This document shows, piece after piece, positions 1 through 11,863 of a stretch of DNA of 64,000 nt (positions within the stretch are counted from its first letter, which is position 1; each line of letters starts with the position of its first letter). The notes below the pieces were generated by a model. The model saw nothing but the letters and a program-made list of their open reading frames with translations, did not search any database and was not told where the DNA came from. Source of the DNA: an uncultured Pelagibacteraceae bacterium (GTDB lineage Bacteria; Pseudomonadota; Alphaproteobacteria; Pelagibacterales; Pelagibacteraceae); the NCBI GenBank assembly GCA_902517865.1, contig CABYDT010000001.1, positions 145,001 through 209,000 of the forward strand. The letters run 5' to 3'. Position numbers and translations under genes: made by a program.

Positions 1-525
<525 letters not shown>

Positions 526-528
526 TAT

Positions 529-590
529 GCACAGAAAAAATTTCTGTGTTATTGAATTTTTAAAATTGTAAAAAATTAAATTTTTTACAA
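529..590 (-). other. 23S leader hairpins in the internal transcribed spacer
   Basis: Two near-perfect inverted repeats lie just upstream of 23S on the transcribed strand. One is an 8-bp stem with arms CACAGAAA/TTTCTGTG at about 530-548. The other is an 11-bp AT-rich stem with a 3-nt loop at 566-590. They lie between tRNA-Ala and the mature 23S end, where precursor processing takes place. The 3' partner of the 23S processing stem would be outside the window, so their role is inferred from position. Confidence 0.5.
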
Positions 591-639
591 GGATATAAAA
601 CTTTTTCTAATTAACTATATTTTAGAATTTCTCTTGGTT

Positions 640-715
640 TGGTGGAGGATAGCGGGATCGAACCGCTGACCTCCTGAATGCAAATCAGGCGCTCTCCCAG
701 CTGAGCTAATCCCCC
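640..715 (-). tRNA. tRNA-Ala (anticodon TGC)
   Basis: A 76-nt cloverleaf on the minus strand begins GGGGGATTAGCTCAG and has anticodon loop TTTGCAT, a TTCGATC T-loop and a genomically encoded CCA end. It is the usual spacer tRNA immediately before 23S. Confidence 0.97.
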
Positions 716-722
716 AAAAAAA

Positions 723-799
<77 letters not shown>

Positions 800-828
800 C
801 TACATTAAGCTCTATTCAAATACCAGAG

Positions 829-851
829 TTTAGAAGAGAAACGAGGACGGT
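829..851 (-). other. 3' arm of the 16S precursor processing stem
   Basis: This 23-nt segment, just 3' of 16S, is complementary to 2492-2514 just 5' of 16S. All positions but one pair, one of them as a G-U wobble. Bases 829-851 and 2492-2514 therefore enclose 16S in a long stem of the kind cut by RNase III. Confidence 0.8.
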
Positions 852-899
852 CAACTTGTTATTGTTAAGTGAAACTTAATATAAATTAAGTTATCCTTA

Positions 900-2388
<1,489 letters not shown>

Positions 2389-2393
2389 TAACG

Positions 2394-2469
2394 GCGTACA
2401 CAAGCTTTAATGTATTTAAAATACATTACTTGTACAAATTACTATTTGTATAAGTTTTAAGCGTGTACG
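2394..2469 (-). other. Branched leader structure between the processing stem and 16S
   Basis: Between the processing arm and the mature 16S start lie nested inverted repeats. CGTACAC (2394-2400) pairs with GTGTACG (2463-2469). Inside are hairpins at 2409-2427 (arms AATGTATTT/AAATACATT) and 2428-2455 (11-bp arms, one wobble). This fits a folded 16S leader domain; no function is claimed beyond that. Confidence 0.5.
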
Positions 2470-2491
2470 ACAAATTTTAGTTACAAATATA

Positions 2492-2514
2492 ACCGTCCAC
2501 GCTTCTCTTCTAAA
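2492..2514 (-). other. 5' arm of the 16S precursor processing stem
   Basis: This segment pairs with 829-851 over 23 positions, with one T-T mismatch and one G-U wobble. It therefore forms the base of the 16S precursor stem. Confidence 0.8.
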
Positions 2515-2520
2515 TTTACG

Positions 2521-2535
2521 TTTTCTAGAGCTCAA
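2521..2535 (-). promoter_or_regulatory. Candidate boxA antitermination site in the rRNA leader
   Basis: On the transcribed strand the leader reads 'TTGAGCTCTAGAAAA' directly upstream of the processing stem. It resembles the rRNA boxA element (TTGCTCTTTGAAAA in many alphaproteobacteria) in position and in most bases. The match is imperfect, so this is a candidate only. Confidence 0.35.
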
Positions 2536-2536
2536 C

Positions 2537-2578
2537 AAAAACTGCAAAAAACCTTATTTAAGGGTTTTTTTCAGTTTT
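2537..2578. terminator. Terminator-like inverted repeat in the rRNA leader
   Basis: A long inverted repeat has arms 'AAAACTGCAAAAAACC' and 'GGGTTTTTTTCAGTTTT' around a short TTATTTAA centre. Either strand would give a stem with an adjacent U-rich stretch. It lies between the candidate rRNA promoter and the processing stem. It could be a bidirectional terminator, or an attenuator that rRNA antitermination must pass. Confidence 0.45.
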
Positions 2579-2636
2579 GTTTAATTTTGTTAACTTTCGC
2601 CTAAATAATATAAATTAATCAGCGTAAGGAAGGTGA

Positions 2637-2665
2637 TAATTATTGATAAATCGCCTCCAAGTCAA
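2637..2665 (-). promoter_or_regulatory. Candidate sigma70-type rRNA promoter
   Basis: On the minus strand TTGACT (2660-2665) is followed by exactly 17 bases and then TAATTA (2637-2642). It lies about 120 bases upstream of the processing stem, as expected for an rRNA promoter. A second AT-rich -10-like element (TATATT, about 2609) lies downstream. The remaining leader between 2388 and 2757 contains no gene. Confidence 0.5.
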
Positions 2666-2756
2666 GATTTATACTGTTTAAAAATGCCCCAATTTACTGT
2701 ATTTTTCCTCAATATAACTTATTAACAACCATAAATTGATATTAGCCTGGATTAAT

Positions 2757-4046
2757 ATGAAAGTTTTTGAAAAGTCACATAATACCTTAGGAATAATTAT
2801 ATTTTTTGCTGGTTTTATTCTTTTTGCATACTTGGCTTATTCATTCATTTACAAGCCATTATCATCAGAAAACCTTACGAGTAAAAATAACAATATAAGT
2901 CTTTTTGAGAAAGCTGATAAATTAAATATTTTTATTTTTAATAATAAAGTCAATTTCAAATCCAAAGTTAAAGTAAAAAAAAACGATACTTTAGAAAAAT
3001 TATTAATTGTTCAAAAAATTGACAAGCCGGAAATTGTAAAGATTTTAAATAGTCTAAATACGCATATAAATCCAAAAAAAGTAAGCATTGATCAGACTTT
3101 TGAATTTATAACAAGAAGAGTTGACGATAAAAATAATACAATTCAAAGAATTTCTCTGCAAATTGATAATATTAATACAATTCACTTAATAAGAGATGAA
3201 GATAAGTTTATCGTAAAAAAAATAGAAAAAGTTTTATACAAAAAAAATCACTTAGCTGAAGGCATGATAACTCGAAGTCTTTATCATTCTGCAAAAAAAG
3301 CAGATATTGACGATGAAGTAATTGTTGAGTTTGCCAGAGTTTTCGGGTTTGAAATAGATTTTCAAAGAGACATTCGTAAAAATGATATATTCCAAATAGT
3401 TTATGAAAAATTTGTAGACGATGACGGAGAATTACAAAAGAATGGTAGAATTATTTACGCATACATGAAAAATAACGGTAAAGATTATTCTTTATACTAT
3501 TTTAAAGATAAAAATAATAAAATTGGATACTTTTTTCCAGATGGAAAAAGTGTAGAGAAAGCTCTGATGAAAACTCCAATCAATGGTGCAAGACTTTCTT
3601 CAAAGTTTGGTATGAGAAAACATCCAATTCTTGGTTATAACAAAATGCATAAAGGTACAGATTTTGCAGCTAGAAGAGGTACTCCTATTATGGCATCTGG
3701 ATCGGGTGTTGTGGAAAAGGCTAGATGGTTTGGAGCTTATGGAAAATATATTAGGATTAGACATAACTCGACATATAAAACTGCGTACGCACATCTTAGT
3801 AAATTTGGAAGAGGTATTAAAGAAGGTAAAAAAGTTAGACAAGGACAGATTATTGGCTATGTTGGATCAACAGGCAGATCTACGGGTCCCCACTTGCATT
3901 ATGAAGTTTTAATTAGAAATAAACGTGTTAATTCTCAAAAATTAAAATTACCAGCAGGTAAAATCTTAAAAGGAAAAGACAGAGAAAATTTTGAAGTTGC
4001 TAGAATAAAAATTGATGTTATGAGATCGAGTTTAGTAAGTAACTAA
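2757..4046 (+). CDS. M23 family murein endopeptidase, membrane-anchored
   Basis: Probable peptidoglycan-cleaving metalloendopeptidase of the LytM/M23 class, acting in the periplasm on peptide cross-links. An N-terminal membrane anchor (about residues 10-30) is followed by a LysM/OapA-like region (about 70-110) and a C-terminal M23 domain. Zinc ligands are visible as His298 and Asp302 in HKGTDF and the HLH pair at 379-381, with YAHL between them, so the enzyme looks active. I chose the ATG at 2757; a TTG at 2736 would add seven residues, and neither start has a strong Shine-Dalgarno sequence. It is transcribed divergently from the rRNA operon. MepM-type hydrolases are its closest known relatives. 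Confidence 0.9.
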   Translation: MKVFEKSHNTLGIIIFFAGFILFAYLAYSFIYKPLSSENLTSKNNNISLFEKADKLNIFIFNNKVNFKSKVKVKKNDTLEKLLIVQKIDKPEIVKILNSLNTHINPKKVSIDQTFEFITRRVDDKNNTIQRISLQIDNINTIHLIRDEDKFIVKKIEKVLYKKNHLAEGMITRSLYHSAKKADIDDEVIVEFARVFGFEIDFQRDIRKNDIFQIVYEKFVDDDGELQKNGRIIYAYMKNNGKDYSLYYFKDKNNKIGYFFPDGKSVEKALMKTPINGARLSSKFGMRKHPILGYNKMHKGTDFAARRGTPIMASGSGVVEKARWFGAYGKYIRIRHNSTYKTAYAHLSKFGRGIKEGKKVRQGQIIGYVGSTGRSTGPHLHYEVLIRNKRVNSQKLKLPAGKILKGKDRENFEVARIKIDVMRSSLVSN

Positions 4047-4052
4047 TTTATT

Positions 4053-4412
4053 TTAATCTTCAGTATTACTTGTGTCTTTAATTTGCTGCGTCTCGTCTTT
4101 AGTATTTACATTCAAAGAGTTGTCATCAACCACCTTAGTGTCTGGCATTACTCTGGCAAAATGGTCAGCATGCTGATAATAACTTTCAGCAAGCACTTTA
4201 TCTCCTGCAGCAAGTGCATCGGATGCAAGTTTAGAATATTTTTCATACAACTTGGTAGCATTACCATTTGATCTTCTTGCTCCACGGTTAAAAGAGTTAT
4301 TTGGAGTACTTAAATTTATTACTTGAGATCCATTCCTTGATCCTGAGTAATTTCTTCTTCCATTTCTTCTAGAACCATTACGAGTTCTTTGTCTTCTATC
4401 AAAACCTGGCAT
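4053..4412 (-). CDS. DUF4167 domain protein
   Basis: A 119-residue protein. The first 55 residues are rich in Arg, Asn, Gly and Ser, which suggests nucleic-acid contact. A short helical segment follows (about 52-92) with the DUF4167 pattern KLYEKYSKLASDAL...ESYYQHADHF. DUF4167 is widespread in alphaproteobacteria, usually next to prmC as here, and its function is not established. The tail (about 95-119) is acidic and polar. The gene lies 82 bases downstream of prmC and is the last gene of the lysC-ispG-prfA-prmC run, though it may have its own promoter (TATACT-like element just upstream). The RNA-binding role is inferred from composition only. Confidence 0.85.
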   Translation of the reverse strand: MPGFDRRQRTRNGSRRNGRRNYSGSRNGSQVINLSTPNNSFNRGARRSNGNATKLYEKYSKLASDALAAGDKVLAESYYQHADHFARVMPDTKVVDDNSLNVNTKDETQQIKDTSNTED

Positions 4413-4494
4413 TTAGATTTAAATAATATTAGTATAATTTATAAATTGAATATGGTTAAAGAACATAGATTATTTTAAAAGTCAAAAGAAAATT

Positions 4495-5343
4495 TTATAT
4501 TTTTGTTGCTATAATGCAACGTATATCATTGTTTATAAGATTAAATGATTTAAGAAGCCTAAAACGATAATTTTTTAACATAAAACCTACTTTTTTAAAC
4601 TGATAGTTACCGATCTCTAATGCTAAAATTCCATTTTTTTTTAAATTATTTCGATAGTTTTTTATTATAAAATGCAAATATTTCAGTCCATCATATTTGT
4701 CTGCAACAAGTGTATTTTTAGGCTCAAAATATTTGATTGATTTACAAATGTTTATGAATTCTCTTTCTCTTAAATAAGGGGGGTTAGATATCAAAAGATC
4801 AAATTTTTGAGTGAATTTGTTATTAAGAATGTCCCTTTTTTTTACAATAACTCTGTCTGATAATTTATTATGTATTAAGTTTTGCTTACAAATTTTTAAA
4901 GTCTTATTACAATTATCTATTGCAACACCCTTAATATGTTTAATTTCTGATGCTAGAGCTATTGATATGCACCCTGTACCTGCTCCTAAGTCCAAAAAAG
5001 TTGGTCTTTTCTTATTTTTCAAAAAAGTTAATGTCATGTCAACGAGCACCTCTGTTTCTGGCCTAGGTATTAAAGTATTTTTATTTATATATATGTTTTT
5101 GCTCCAAAACTCTTTTTGTTTAGTTATATAGGCTATCGGTTCAAAGTTGGATCTTCTTATTATCGAGCTCATAAATTTAAGATGTTGGTCATTAGTTAGA
5201 GTCTTGTTTTCAATGTTGATCAAATCAAGTCTGTTCTTATTAAGAACTAAGCACAATAATATTTCAGCATCTAGCATTGGAGTAGGTGAAGAGTTTTTTA
5301 GTTTCTTAGCCCCTAGTTCTAAAGCTATTTTAATATTTGTCAT
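4495..5343 (-). CDS. prmC: Peptide chain release factor N5-glutamine methyltransferase
   Basis: SAM-dependent methyltransferase that modifies the Gln of the GGQ motif in release factors. The SAM-binding region carries [16 protein letters not shown], and the catalytic NPPY motif appears in [11 protein letters not shown], the PrmC signature. An N-terminal helical domain (about residues 1-80) contacts the release factor in the family. The length of 282 residues is normal. The start codon overlaps the prfA stop by 4 bases, so substrate and modifying enzyme are translationally coupled. Confidence 0.96.
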   Translation of the reverse strand: MTNIKIALELGAKKLKNSSPTPMLDAEILLCLVLNKNRLDLINIENKTLTNDQHLKFMSSIIRRSNFEPIAYITKQKEFWSKNIYINKNTLIPRPETEVLVDMTLTFLKNKKRPTFLDLGAGTGCISIALASEIKHIKGVAIDNCNKTLKICKQNLIHNKLSDRVIVKKRDILNNKFTQKFDLLISNPPYLREREFINICKSIKYFEPKNTLVADKYDGLKYLHFIIKNYRNNLKKNGILALEIGNYQFKKVGFMLKNYRFRLLKSFNLINNDIRCIIATKI

Positions 5344-6413
5344 TCTACTGCCTTTAATAATTCTTCTTGAAATTGTAATTGTAGCTGATCTGATATTTCA
5401 TCAAATATATCACCCGACAGAAATTCATTTAATTTATGTAATGTTAAATTAATTCTATGATCAGTAACTCTCCCTTGAGGAAAATTATATGTTCTGATCC
5501 TCTCAGATCGATCTCCAGAACCAATTTGACTTTTTCGAGCAACTGCTCTTTCTTTTTCTAGTCTTGACCTTTCGAAATCATATAACTTTGATCTTAAAAT
5601 TTTAAGTGCTTTTGCCTTGTTCTTGTGTTGTGATTTTTCATCTTGTTGAGAAACAACAATACCAGTAGGTAAATGTGTAATCCTTACTGCACTATCTGTT
5701 GTATTTACTGACTGACCTCCAGGACCACTGGACCTAAAAACATCTATTCTCAAATCATTATCATCTATTTTGATATCAACATCCTCTGCTTCTGGTAGTA
5801 CGGCAACAGTCGCTGCCGAAGTATGCACTCTTCCTTGTGTCTCAGTATCTGGGACTCTTTGAACTCTATGAACACCAGATTCAAATTTTAATTTTGAAAA
5901 AACATTTTTACCGTTTACCAGAAAAATGATTTCTTTAAATCCGCCTGCATCACTCTTGGAAGTATTTAATATTTCTATTTTCCAATTATTTTTTGATGAT
6001 ACCTTCTGGTACATAGAAAATAAATCAGATGCAAATAATGATGCCTCTAGCCCACCAGTTCCTGCTCGGATTTCAATAATGGCATTTTTTTCATCTGCTT
6101 CGTCCTTTGGTAACATAAAATATTTAATTTTCTTTTCTAAAATTAGCTCCTTTTTTTTTGCCTCGTTAAGTTCACTCTCTGCGATTATTTTTAAATCTTT
6201 ATCTGATTTTTGATCATTTAAGATTACTCTTAGTTCATCTTTATCTTTTAAAATTTTTTGATACTCTTTGGCTTCTTTTATTATCGATCCTATTGATGAA
6301 TACTCCTTGGAGTTTTTTACAAATTCCTTTTTATCGATATTTGTTTTTGATAAGAGTTTTTCAAGTTCGTCATATCTTAATATAATACTATTTACTTTCT
6401 CTAGCGGTATCAT
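5340..6413 (-). CDS. prfA: Peptide chain release factor 1
   Basis: Class I release factor that reads UAA and UAG and triggers peptide release on the ribosome. The catalytic GGQ lies at residues 232-234 ([13 protein letters not shown]). The codon-recognition tripeptide PxT lies at 188-190 as PDT; the middle residue varies in the family. The RF1-type context [16 protein letters not shown] separates it from RF2. The 357 residues are the usual length. It sits between ispG (2-base gap) and prmC (4-base overlap). Confidence 0.97.
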   Translation of the reverse strand: MIPLEKVNSIILRYDELEKLLSKTNIDKKEFVKNSKEYSSIGSIIKEAKEYQKILKDKDELRVILNDQKSDKDLKIIAESELNEAKKKELILEKKIKYFMLPKDEADEKNAIIEIRAGTGGLEASLFASDLFSMYQKVSSKNNWKIEILNTSKSDAGGFKEIIFLVNGKNVFSKLKFESGVHRVQRVPDTETQGRVHTSAATVAVLPEAEDVDIKIDDNDLRIDVFRSSGPGGQSVNTTDSAVRITHLPTGIVVSQQDEKSQHKNKAKALKILRSKLYDFERSRLEKERAVARKSQIGSGDRSERIRTYNFPQGRVTDHRINLTLHKLNEFLSGDIFDEISDQLQLQFQEELLKAVE

Positions 6414-6415
6414 AT

Positions 6416-7516
6416 TTATGAATTTCTTAATTCTTGCGCTTTTTTTTCTACTAACTCAACGATATGATCGATAATATTTTCAGAAGGGACTTTATGATTT
6501 TGTAGGCCGGATAAATAAACCATATTATTACCCTTGCCTCCTCCTGTTAGGCCAATATCAGTTTGGGAAGCTTCTCCTGGTCCATTAACCACGCAACCTA
6601 TTATAGACAAAGTTAATGACTCTTTAATATGAGATAATCTTTTTTCTAAAATTTCTACCGTTTTTATCACCTCAAATGCCTGTCTTGCACATGATGGGCA
6701 TGAAATAATTTTTACTCCTCTATTTTTTAAATTTAAACTTTTTAAAATCTCTAAACCTGCTTTGACTTCCTCAACTGGATTTGCTGACAAAGAAACTCTT
6801 ATTGTATCTCCAATTCCTTCCATTAAAAGCAAACCTAAACCGATTGAAGATTTTACGGTACCAGGGAAATACCCACCAGCTTCTGTGATACCCAAGTGCA
6901 AAGGATAATCACATAAGTCTGCTAATTTTCTATATGAGTTAACCGCTAAAAAAATATCTGACGCCTTAACACTAATTTTGAAGTTAGAAAAATTATTATC
7001 TTCTAAAATTTTTATATTCTTTAAAGCGCTTTCTACTAAAGCTTCGGGGCAGGGCTCTTTATATTTTTCTAAAATATCTTTTTCCAATGATCCTCCATTA
7101 ACTCCAATCCTAATAGAACAATTATAATCATTTGCTGCTTTAATAACTTCTCTAACTCTACTAATCGATCCAATGTTACCTGGATTTATTCTTAAACACG
7201 CTGCCCCGGATTTTGCTGCTTCAATTGCTCTCTCATAATGAAAATGAATATCAGCAATTATTGGAACACTGGAATGTTTAATGATTTCCTTAAGAGCTAA
7301 GGTAGAGTCTTTGTCTGGACAAGAAACTCTTACAATATCTGCTCCTGCTTCAGCTAGTTCTGAAATCTGAGTAATAGTACCTTTAATATCTGTTGTAAGA
7401 GTATTTGTCATTGATTGAACTGATATAGGGTTATCACCACCTACAGCTACTTTTCCAACAAAAATAGTTTTTGATTTTCTTCTTTTAATGTTTCTAAATG
7501 GTCGAATATTATCCAT
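6416..7516 (-). CDS. ispG: 4-hydroxy-3-methylbut-2-enyl diphosphate synthase
   Basis: Iron-sulfur enzyme of the MEP isoprenoid pathway, converting methylerythritol cyclodiphosphate to HMBPP. The N-terminal TIM barrel begins with [15 protein letters not shown]. The C-terminal 4Fe-4S ligands appear as CPSCAR and CVVNGPGE, with GGGKGN near the end, all expected. I chose the ATG at 7516; a TTG at 7522 overlapping the lysC stop would add two residues. It is part of the lysC-ispG-prfA-prmC run. Confidence 0.96.
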   Translation of the reverse strand: MDNIRPFRNIKRRKSKTIFVGKVAVGGDNPISVQSMTNTLTTDIKGTITQISELAEAGADIVRVSCPDKDSTLALKEIIKHSSVPIIADIHFHYERAIEAAKSGAACLRINPGNIGSISRVREVIKAANDYNCSIRIGVNGGSLEKDILEKYKEPCPEALVESALKNIKILEDNNFSNFKISVKASDIFLAVNSYRKLADLCDYPLHLGITEAGGYFPGTVKSSIGLGLLLMEGIGDTIRVSLSANPVEEVKAGLEILKSLNLKNRGVKIISCPSCARQAFEVIKTVEILEKRLSHIKESLTLSIIGCVVNGPGEASQTDIGLTGGGKGNNMVYLSGLQNHKVPSENIIDHIVELVEKKAQELRNS

Positions 7517-7518
7517 AA

Positions 7519-8733
7519 TCAATCTAAATCAAAAACTGAATGCAGTTTTTTTACAGCATTTTCTGCGTTAATTTCATCAATCAATACTGAAATTTTAATT
7601 TCAGAAGTTGTGATTGCTAAAATATTTATATTCTCTTTATAAAGTGAATCAAACATTTTATAAGCAACTCCAGGATAAGTAATCATTCCCGCTCCTATTA
7701 CTGATACTTTTGATACTTTATCATTAGATATAATTTTTTCATAATCTAAATCTTTTATTAAACTTTTCATGATTGAATTTGTTTTTTCAAAATCTTTTCT
7801 TTTAACCGTAAAAGTAATATCAGTTTTCAATTTATCTGCAGATATATTTTGTACTATCATATCAACAACAATATTGTTTTCATATAAGGGTTTAAATATA
7901 CTAGATGCTACACCTGGTTTATCTTTTACACCTTGTAAAGTTATTTTTGCGTCATCTTTTGTAAAAGCAACTCCCGTTATAACTTTAGCGTATGAAATTT
8001 TATTTTGATTGATTATTGCCGTTCCATCTGAATCTTTAAAACTTGATTTCACATAAACTTCAATATTATTAAGCATTGCAGATTGCACAGAAGAACTTTG
8101 CATAACTTTTGCTCCTAATGAGGACATCTCTAACATCTCATCATAAGAAATTTTATCTATTTTTTTTGCTTTGGAATTAACATCAGGGTTTGTAGTAAAT
8201 ACCCCGTCGACGTCAGTAAATATTTCACATCTAATCGCGTTTAAACATTTTGCTAATGCAACAGCAGAAGCGTCTGATCCACCTCTACCCAAAGTATTAA
8301 TTCTTAATTGTTCGTTGACACCTTGAAATCCAGGTATCACAACTACAAAGTTTTGATATAAGCACTTTTTAATAATATCTGTATTCACAGATATAATTCT
8401 ACTATTAGTGTGTTTACCTTCCGTTACAATTGGTATTTGCCAACTCATTAATGTTTTAGCTTTTATTTTAATCTCATTTAAAGCTCCTGACAGGAGTGCT
8501 GTAGAAACCTGTTCACCCGAAGATAATAATAAATCACAATCTTCTGTATTGAAGTTTTTAGAGATAGTTTCAGCTTTTTTTTGCAATTCATTTGTTACAC
8601 CTGACATTGCTGAAACTACAACTACAACAGAATTGCCTTGATCAACACTTTTTTTTACAATTTTCGCTACATTTTTAATACGGTCAATATTTCCAACTGA
8701 CGTACCACCAAATTTCATTACTATAATGCTCAT
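7519..8733 (-). CDS. lysC: Aspartate kinase
   Basis: Catalyses ATP-dependent phosphorylation of aspartate, the first step toward lysine, methionine, threonine and diaminopimelate. The N-terminal kinase domain opens with [16 protein letters not shown] and has [14 protein letters not shown], the standard aspartokinase motif. Two C-terminal ACT domains (about residues 265-404) indicate feedback control by an amino acid. The 404 residues match the monofunctional alphaproteobacterial form. It is the first gene of a minus-strand run and is divergent from ubiG across 61 bases. Confidence 0.96.
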   Translation of the reverse strand: MSIIVMKFGGTSVGNIDRIKNVAKIVKKSVDQGNSVVVVVSAMSGVTNELQKKAETISKNFNTEDCDLLLSSGEQVSTALLSGALNEIKIKAKTLMSWQIPIVTEGKHTNSRIISVNTDIIKKCLYQNFVVVIPGFQGVNEQLRINTLGRGGSDASAVALAKCLNAIRCEIFTDVDGVFTTNPDVNSKAKKIDKISYDEMLEMSSLGAKVMQSSSVQSAMLNNIEVYVKSSFKDSDGTAIINQNKISYAKVITGVAFTKDDAKITLQGVKDKPGVASSIFKPLYENNIVVDMIVQNISADKLKTDITFTVKRKDFEKTNSIMKSLIKDLDYEKIISNDKVSKVSVIGAGMITYPGVAYKMFDSLYKENINILAITTSEIKISVLIDEINAENAVKKLHSVFDLD

Positions 8734-8794
8734 AATTATTTTTTGTTACATAAATACTCTTGAGAAGTGAATTAAACAATACTAAGTCTTAATT

Positions 8795-9523
8795 ATGAAT
8801 ATAAAAAACACTGTTAATAAAGAGGAAATAGATAAATTTTCAAAACTTGCAGATGAATGGTGGGATCCACATGGCAAATTTGCTCCATTACATAAATTTA
8901 ACCCTATAAGACAAGAATATATTATAAATGAGATTTCAAAAAATTTTGACATTAAGATTGATAATCCCAGCTCTTTGGAAGGGTTAAAAATATTAGATGT
9001 TGGATGTGGTGGCGGCTTACTTTGTGAACCATTAGCAAGACTTGGGGCGAAAGTTACAGGAATTGATGCATCAGAAAAAAATATAGAAATTGCAAAGGCT
9101 CATGCACGAAAAGGAAATATAAATGTTAATTACATTTGTACTAGTCCAGAAAAAGTAAACGAAAGTTATGATGTCATATTATGTATGGAAGTCGTTGAAC
9201 ACGTTGAAGATTTAGATTTCTTTTATAAAAGTTGTTCAAAATTATTGAAAAAAAATGGATTAATATTTTTTGCAACGATTAATAAAACTATTAAATCTTA
9301 TTTCCTTGCAATTTTAGGAGCAGAATATGTATTAAGATGGTTACCAATTGGTACACACGATTGGAAAAAATTTGTAAAGCCCTCGCATATGATCAATTCA
9401 TTATCTCAAATAGGATTATCTCATAAAGACATTATTGGAGTTATCTTTAATCCTCTAATAAATAAATGGAAATTAAGTAAGGATTTAGATGTTAACTATA
9501 TGAGCTATTTTAAAAGAAACTAA
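8795..9523 (+). CDS. ubiG: Ubiquinone biosynthesis O-methyltransferase
   Basis: SAM-dependent enzyme that methylates two hydroxyl groups on the ubiquinone ring. Visible hallmarks are the N-terminal FSKLADEWWDPHGKFAPLHKFNPIR, which is almost diagnostic of UbiG, the SAM-binding LDVGCGGGLLCEPLARLGA, and MEVVEHVED. The length of 242 residues is normal. The 3' end overlaps the convergent DUF1178 gene by 4 bases. Confidence 0.96.
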   Translation: MNIKNTVNKEEIDKFSKLADEWWDPHGKFAPLHKFNPIRQEYIINEISKNFDIKIDNPSSLEGLKILDVGCGGGLLCEPLARLGAKVTGIDASEKNIEIAKAHARKGNINVNYICTSPEKVNESYDVILCMEVVEHVEDLDFFYKSCSKLLKKNGLIFFATINKTIKSYFLAILGAEYVLRWLPIGTHDWKKFVKPSHMINSLSQIGLSHKDIIGVIFNPLINKWKLSKDLDVNYMSYFKRN

Positions 9524-9942
9524 TTATGATTTTTATTTACCCACGGCACTGAATTCACCTCGATACCCTCTTCAATTAACTCTTGAGTTTCTTCCTCCGT
9601 AGCCTTGCCATATATACTTCTTACATTTTTTTTATCATAATGAATCGATCTTGCCTCGGAGGCAAAATTATCACCTACGTATTCGGCATTTTCTTTAATA
9701 AGGTTGTTTAGTTCTCTTATTTTTTTTTGTAAATTTTTATAAAAATTAACTTTTTTCTTAAAATCAATATTTTCTCTTTTTGATCTAACTTGTGGGGACA
9801 TAAGGGCTTTTGAAACATTATTAGATTTTCCACAAACACAATTTAGCAAACCTTTTTTTTCAAGTTTTTCATATTCATTTGAACTAGTAAACCAACTTTC
9901 AAAATTTTGTCCACATTCGCACTTTAAGTTATATTTTATCAT
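9520..9942 (-). CDS. DUF1178 family zinc-ribbon protein
   Basis: A 140-residue protein with the DUF1178 opening MIKYNLKCECGQNFESWF. Paired cysteines CECG (about 9-12) and CVCG (about 35-38) suggest a bound zinc. The middle is charged and helical, and the C-terminus EEGIEVNSVPWVN is also family-like. The function of the family is unknown. It lies 44 bases downstream of the DUF3833 lipoprotein gene and ends against ubiG. Confidence 0.88.
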   Translation of the reverse strand: MIKYNLKCECGQNFESWFTSSNEYEKLEKKGLLNCVCGKSNNVSKALMSPQVRSKRENIDFKKKVNFYKNLQKKIRELNNLIKENAEYVGDNFASEARSIHYDKKNVRSIYGKATEEETQELIEEGIEVNSVPWVNKNHN

Positions 9943-9986
9943 ATTTTATAAAATAATTATGAAATATATTTTTTCAAGTTCTAAAG

Positions 9987-10526
9987 TTATTCTTTTTCAA
10001 AAAACAAAATTACTCTTCCTAATGTAATTCCAAATTTTTTAACCTTTGCTATATTTATAAGATAATTTTTTTCTTGAAGAAACATCCAATCATCAAAATC
10101 AACCTTAACAGTTTTATTACCTATTTTTAAATTAAACTTATATTTCCAATTAAATGCATTACCATTTGTAGAACCTTCTGCTAAACCTACAACGCCATCA
10201 GCATACCCGGAATAGAAATTACTTTTGGCTTTATCTTTTTTAATTGTCCACTTTCTAAACTCTTTTGTTCCGTCGTTATAAACAAAATTTTCCTCTAAAA
10301 TAAGTGTGCTACCGTCCCACTTGCCTACAATGTCAACTTTAAAGTATTTTTTAATATTACCAAATCTATCCTCAAAGACTCCTCTGGCTACAGTTTTTCC
10401 AGAAAAAAAATCCTCTAATATTAATTTAGGTTCATTATTCTTATAATCTTCCAAATTCATAGTTGAACAATTGTTAAGGTAAATAAAAGAAACAAACAAG
10501 ATAAAATATTTTATAATATTGCGCAT
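9987..10526 (-). CDS. DUF3833 family lipoprotein
   Basis: A 179-residue predicted lipoprotein. A hydrophobic signal sequence ends in the lipobox-like LNNCS, with Cys20 as the likely lipidated residue. The mature part carries the DUF3833 pattern: LEDFFSGKTVARGVFEDRFG, WTIKKD, and YADGVVGLAEGSTNGNAFNW. It is probably attached to a membrane on the periplasmic side; its biochemical role is not known. Its ATG begins at the base after the argJ stop, so the two are almost certainly co-transcribed. Confidence 0.85.
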   Translation of the reverse strand: MRNIIKYFILFVSFIYLNNCSTMNLEDYKNNEPKLILEDFFSGKTVARGVFEDRFGNIKKYFKVDIVGKWDGSTLILEENFVYNDGTKEFRKWTIKKDKAKSNFYSGYADGVVGLAEGSTNGNAFNWKYKFNLKIGNKTVKVDFDDWMFLQEKNYLINIAKVKKFGITLGRVILFFEKE

Positions 10527-11789
10527 CTAATTTCTATAGTCTGCATTGATTGAGATGTAATCATGCGTAAGGTCACATGTGTAGGCCTTGAATGATTTCT
10601 TTCCAGTGCCAATAGAAATTTCTATATTTAAAAATCTATTTTTCATATATTTTTTAACATTCTCCTCGTTATAGTTCTTATTTATTATTCCACTCGAGAA
10701 AATTATGTAATTTCCTATTTTTAAATTTATCTTGTTTACATTTATATTTTCATCACTTTTACCTGCAGCCATTAAGATTCTTCCCCAATTTGGATCCTCA
10801 CCTGCAATTGCAGTTTTCACGAGTTGTGAGTTAGCAATCGCGAAAGCTATTTTCTTTGCAGAGTTTTCGCTTTTTGCGTTACTTACATTTATCTCAATAA
10901 ATTTTTTAGCTCCTTCTCCATCCATAACGATTTGTTTTGACAGATTAAGCATGACTTCGTGCAGATTTTTTTTAAAATCAATAAATTCTTTACTATTTGT
11001 TTTATCTATTATTTTGTTCTTTGCTTTTTGTGTAGAAAAAACAATTACCATATCATTTGTAGATGTATCACCATCCACGCTTATCGCATTAAAAGTTGAA
11101 TTTAAATTTTCTTTCAAAGCATTATTTAATAACTTTTGACTGATTTTAATATCTGTAAAAATAAATCCTAACATAGTACCCATGTTAGGAAAAACCATTC
11201 CTGACCCTTTTGCAATTCCCGAAATAGAGCAAATTTGTTTATTTATTTTAAATTGGGAGTAAGTCATTTTAGGGGTGGTATCAGTAGTCATGATCGCTCT
11301 TGCAGATTTTATCCACTTTAATTTATTCATTGATCCAAGGTTTTCGGTCAATTCTTGAATTTTATTCTTTATTGTATCTAAAGGGAATTTCTCTCCGATA
11401 ACACCCGTTGATGAAAATAGTATTTCATTTTTCTTAAGTTTTAATTTTTTTGATAATTCATCTGCTAATTGAATAATAGAACTATAACCTTGTTTTCCTG
11501 TTAAGGTATTTGCATTTTTTGTATTAACAAATAATGCTCTAATATTTTTGCTTTTTTGATTGTTATTCCATTTTATGCATTCAGAACATACTTTGGATTT
11601 TGTATAGACTGCAGAAAAAATTGAATTTTGTGGCAGAGTAAATAACGTAAGATCATCTCTATTTATATCGTTATATAAATTGGCACTTAATGATGAAGCT
11701 TGCAATCCTTCAATATGTGGTAATTCCGGGAAATCTAACGATTTACCAGATAAATATTCTTCATTATAAATGTTATTTTTATCGGTCAT
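10527..11789 (-). CDS. argJ: Bifunctional ornithine acetyltransferase / N-acetylglutamate synthase
   Basis: Transfers the acetyl group from N-acetylornithine to glutamate, and in bifunctional members also acetylates glutamate from acetyl-CoA, closing the cyclic arginine pathway. The autocleavage site that exposes the nucleophilic Thr appears as MGTMLGF, where MATML is more usual; the Thr is kept. KTAIAGEDPNWGRILMA and the terminal SINADYRN are hallmark segments. The protein has 420 residues. argD and argF lie elsewhere in this window, and the ornithine it releases is also the substrate for the OlsB-type acyltransferase. Confidence 0.95.
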   Translation of the reverse strand: MTDKNNIYNEEYLSGKSLDFPELPHIEGLQASSLSANLYNDINRDDLTLFTLPQNSIFSAVYTKSKVCSECIKWNNNQKSKNIRALFVNTKNANTLTGKQGYSSIIQLADELSKKLKLKKNEILFSSTGVIGEKFPLDTIKNKIQELTENLGSMNKLKWIKSARAIMTTDTTPKMTYSQFKINKQICSISGIAKGSGMVFPNMGTMLGFIFTDIKISQKLLNNALKENLNSTFNAISVDGDTSTNDMVIVFSTQKAKNKIIDKTNSKEFIDFKKNLHEVMLNLSKQIVMDGEGAKKFIEINVSNAKSENSAKKIAFAIANSQLVKTAIAGEDPNWGRILMAAGKSDENINVNKINLKIGNYIIFSSGIINKNYNEENVKKYMKNRFLNIEISIGTGKKSFKAYTCDLTHDYISINADYRN

Positions 11790-11863
11790 TTTATTAATTG
11801 ATAACTTGGAGGTTTATAAGATAGAAATACTATTTTTACTATTACAAATTTAAAACAAAAAAA

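Noticed and set aside
3600-3842. Minus-strand frame of 80 codons inside the M23 peptidase
   Set aside because: It is an antisense shadow of the well-supported peptidase domain with no motif of its own.
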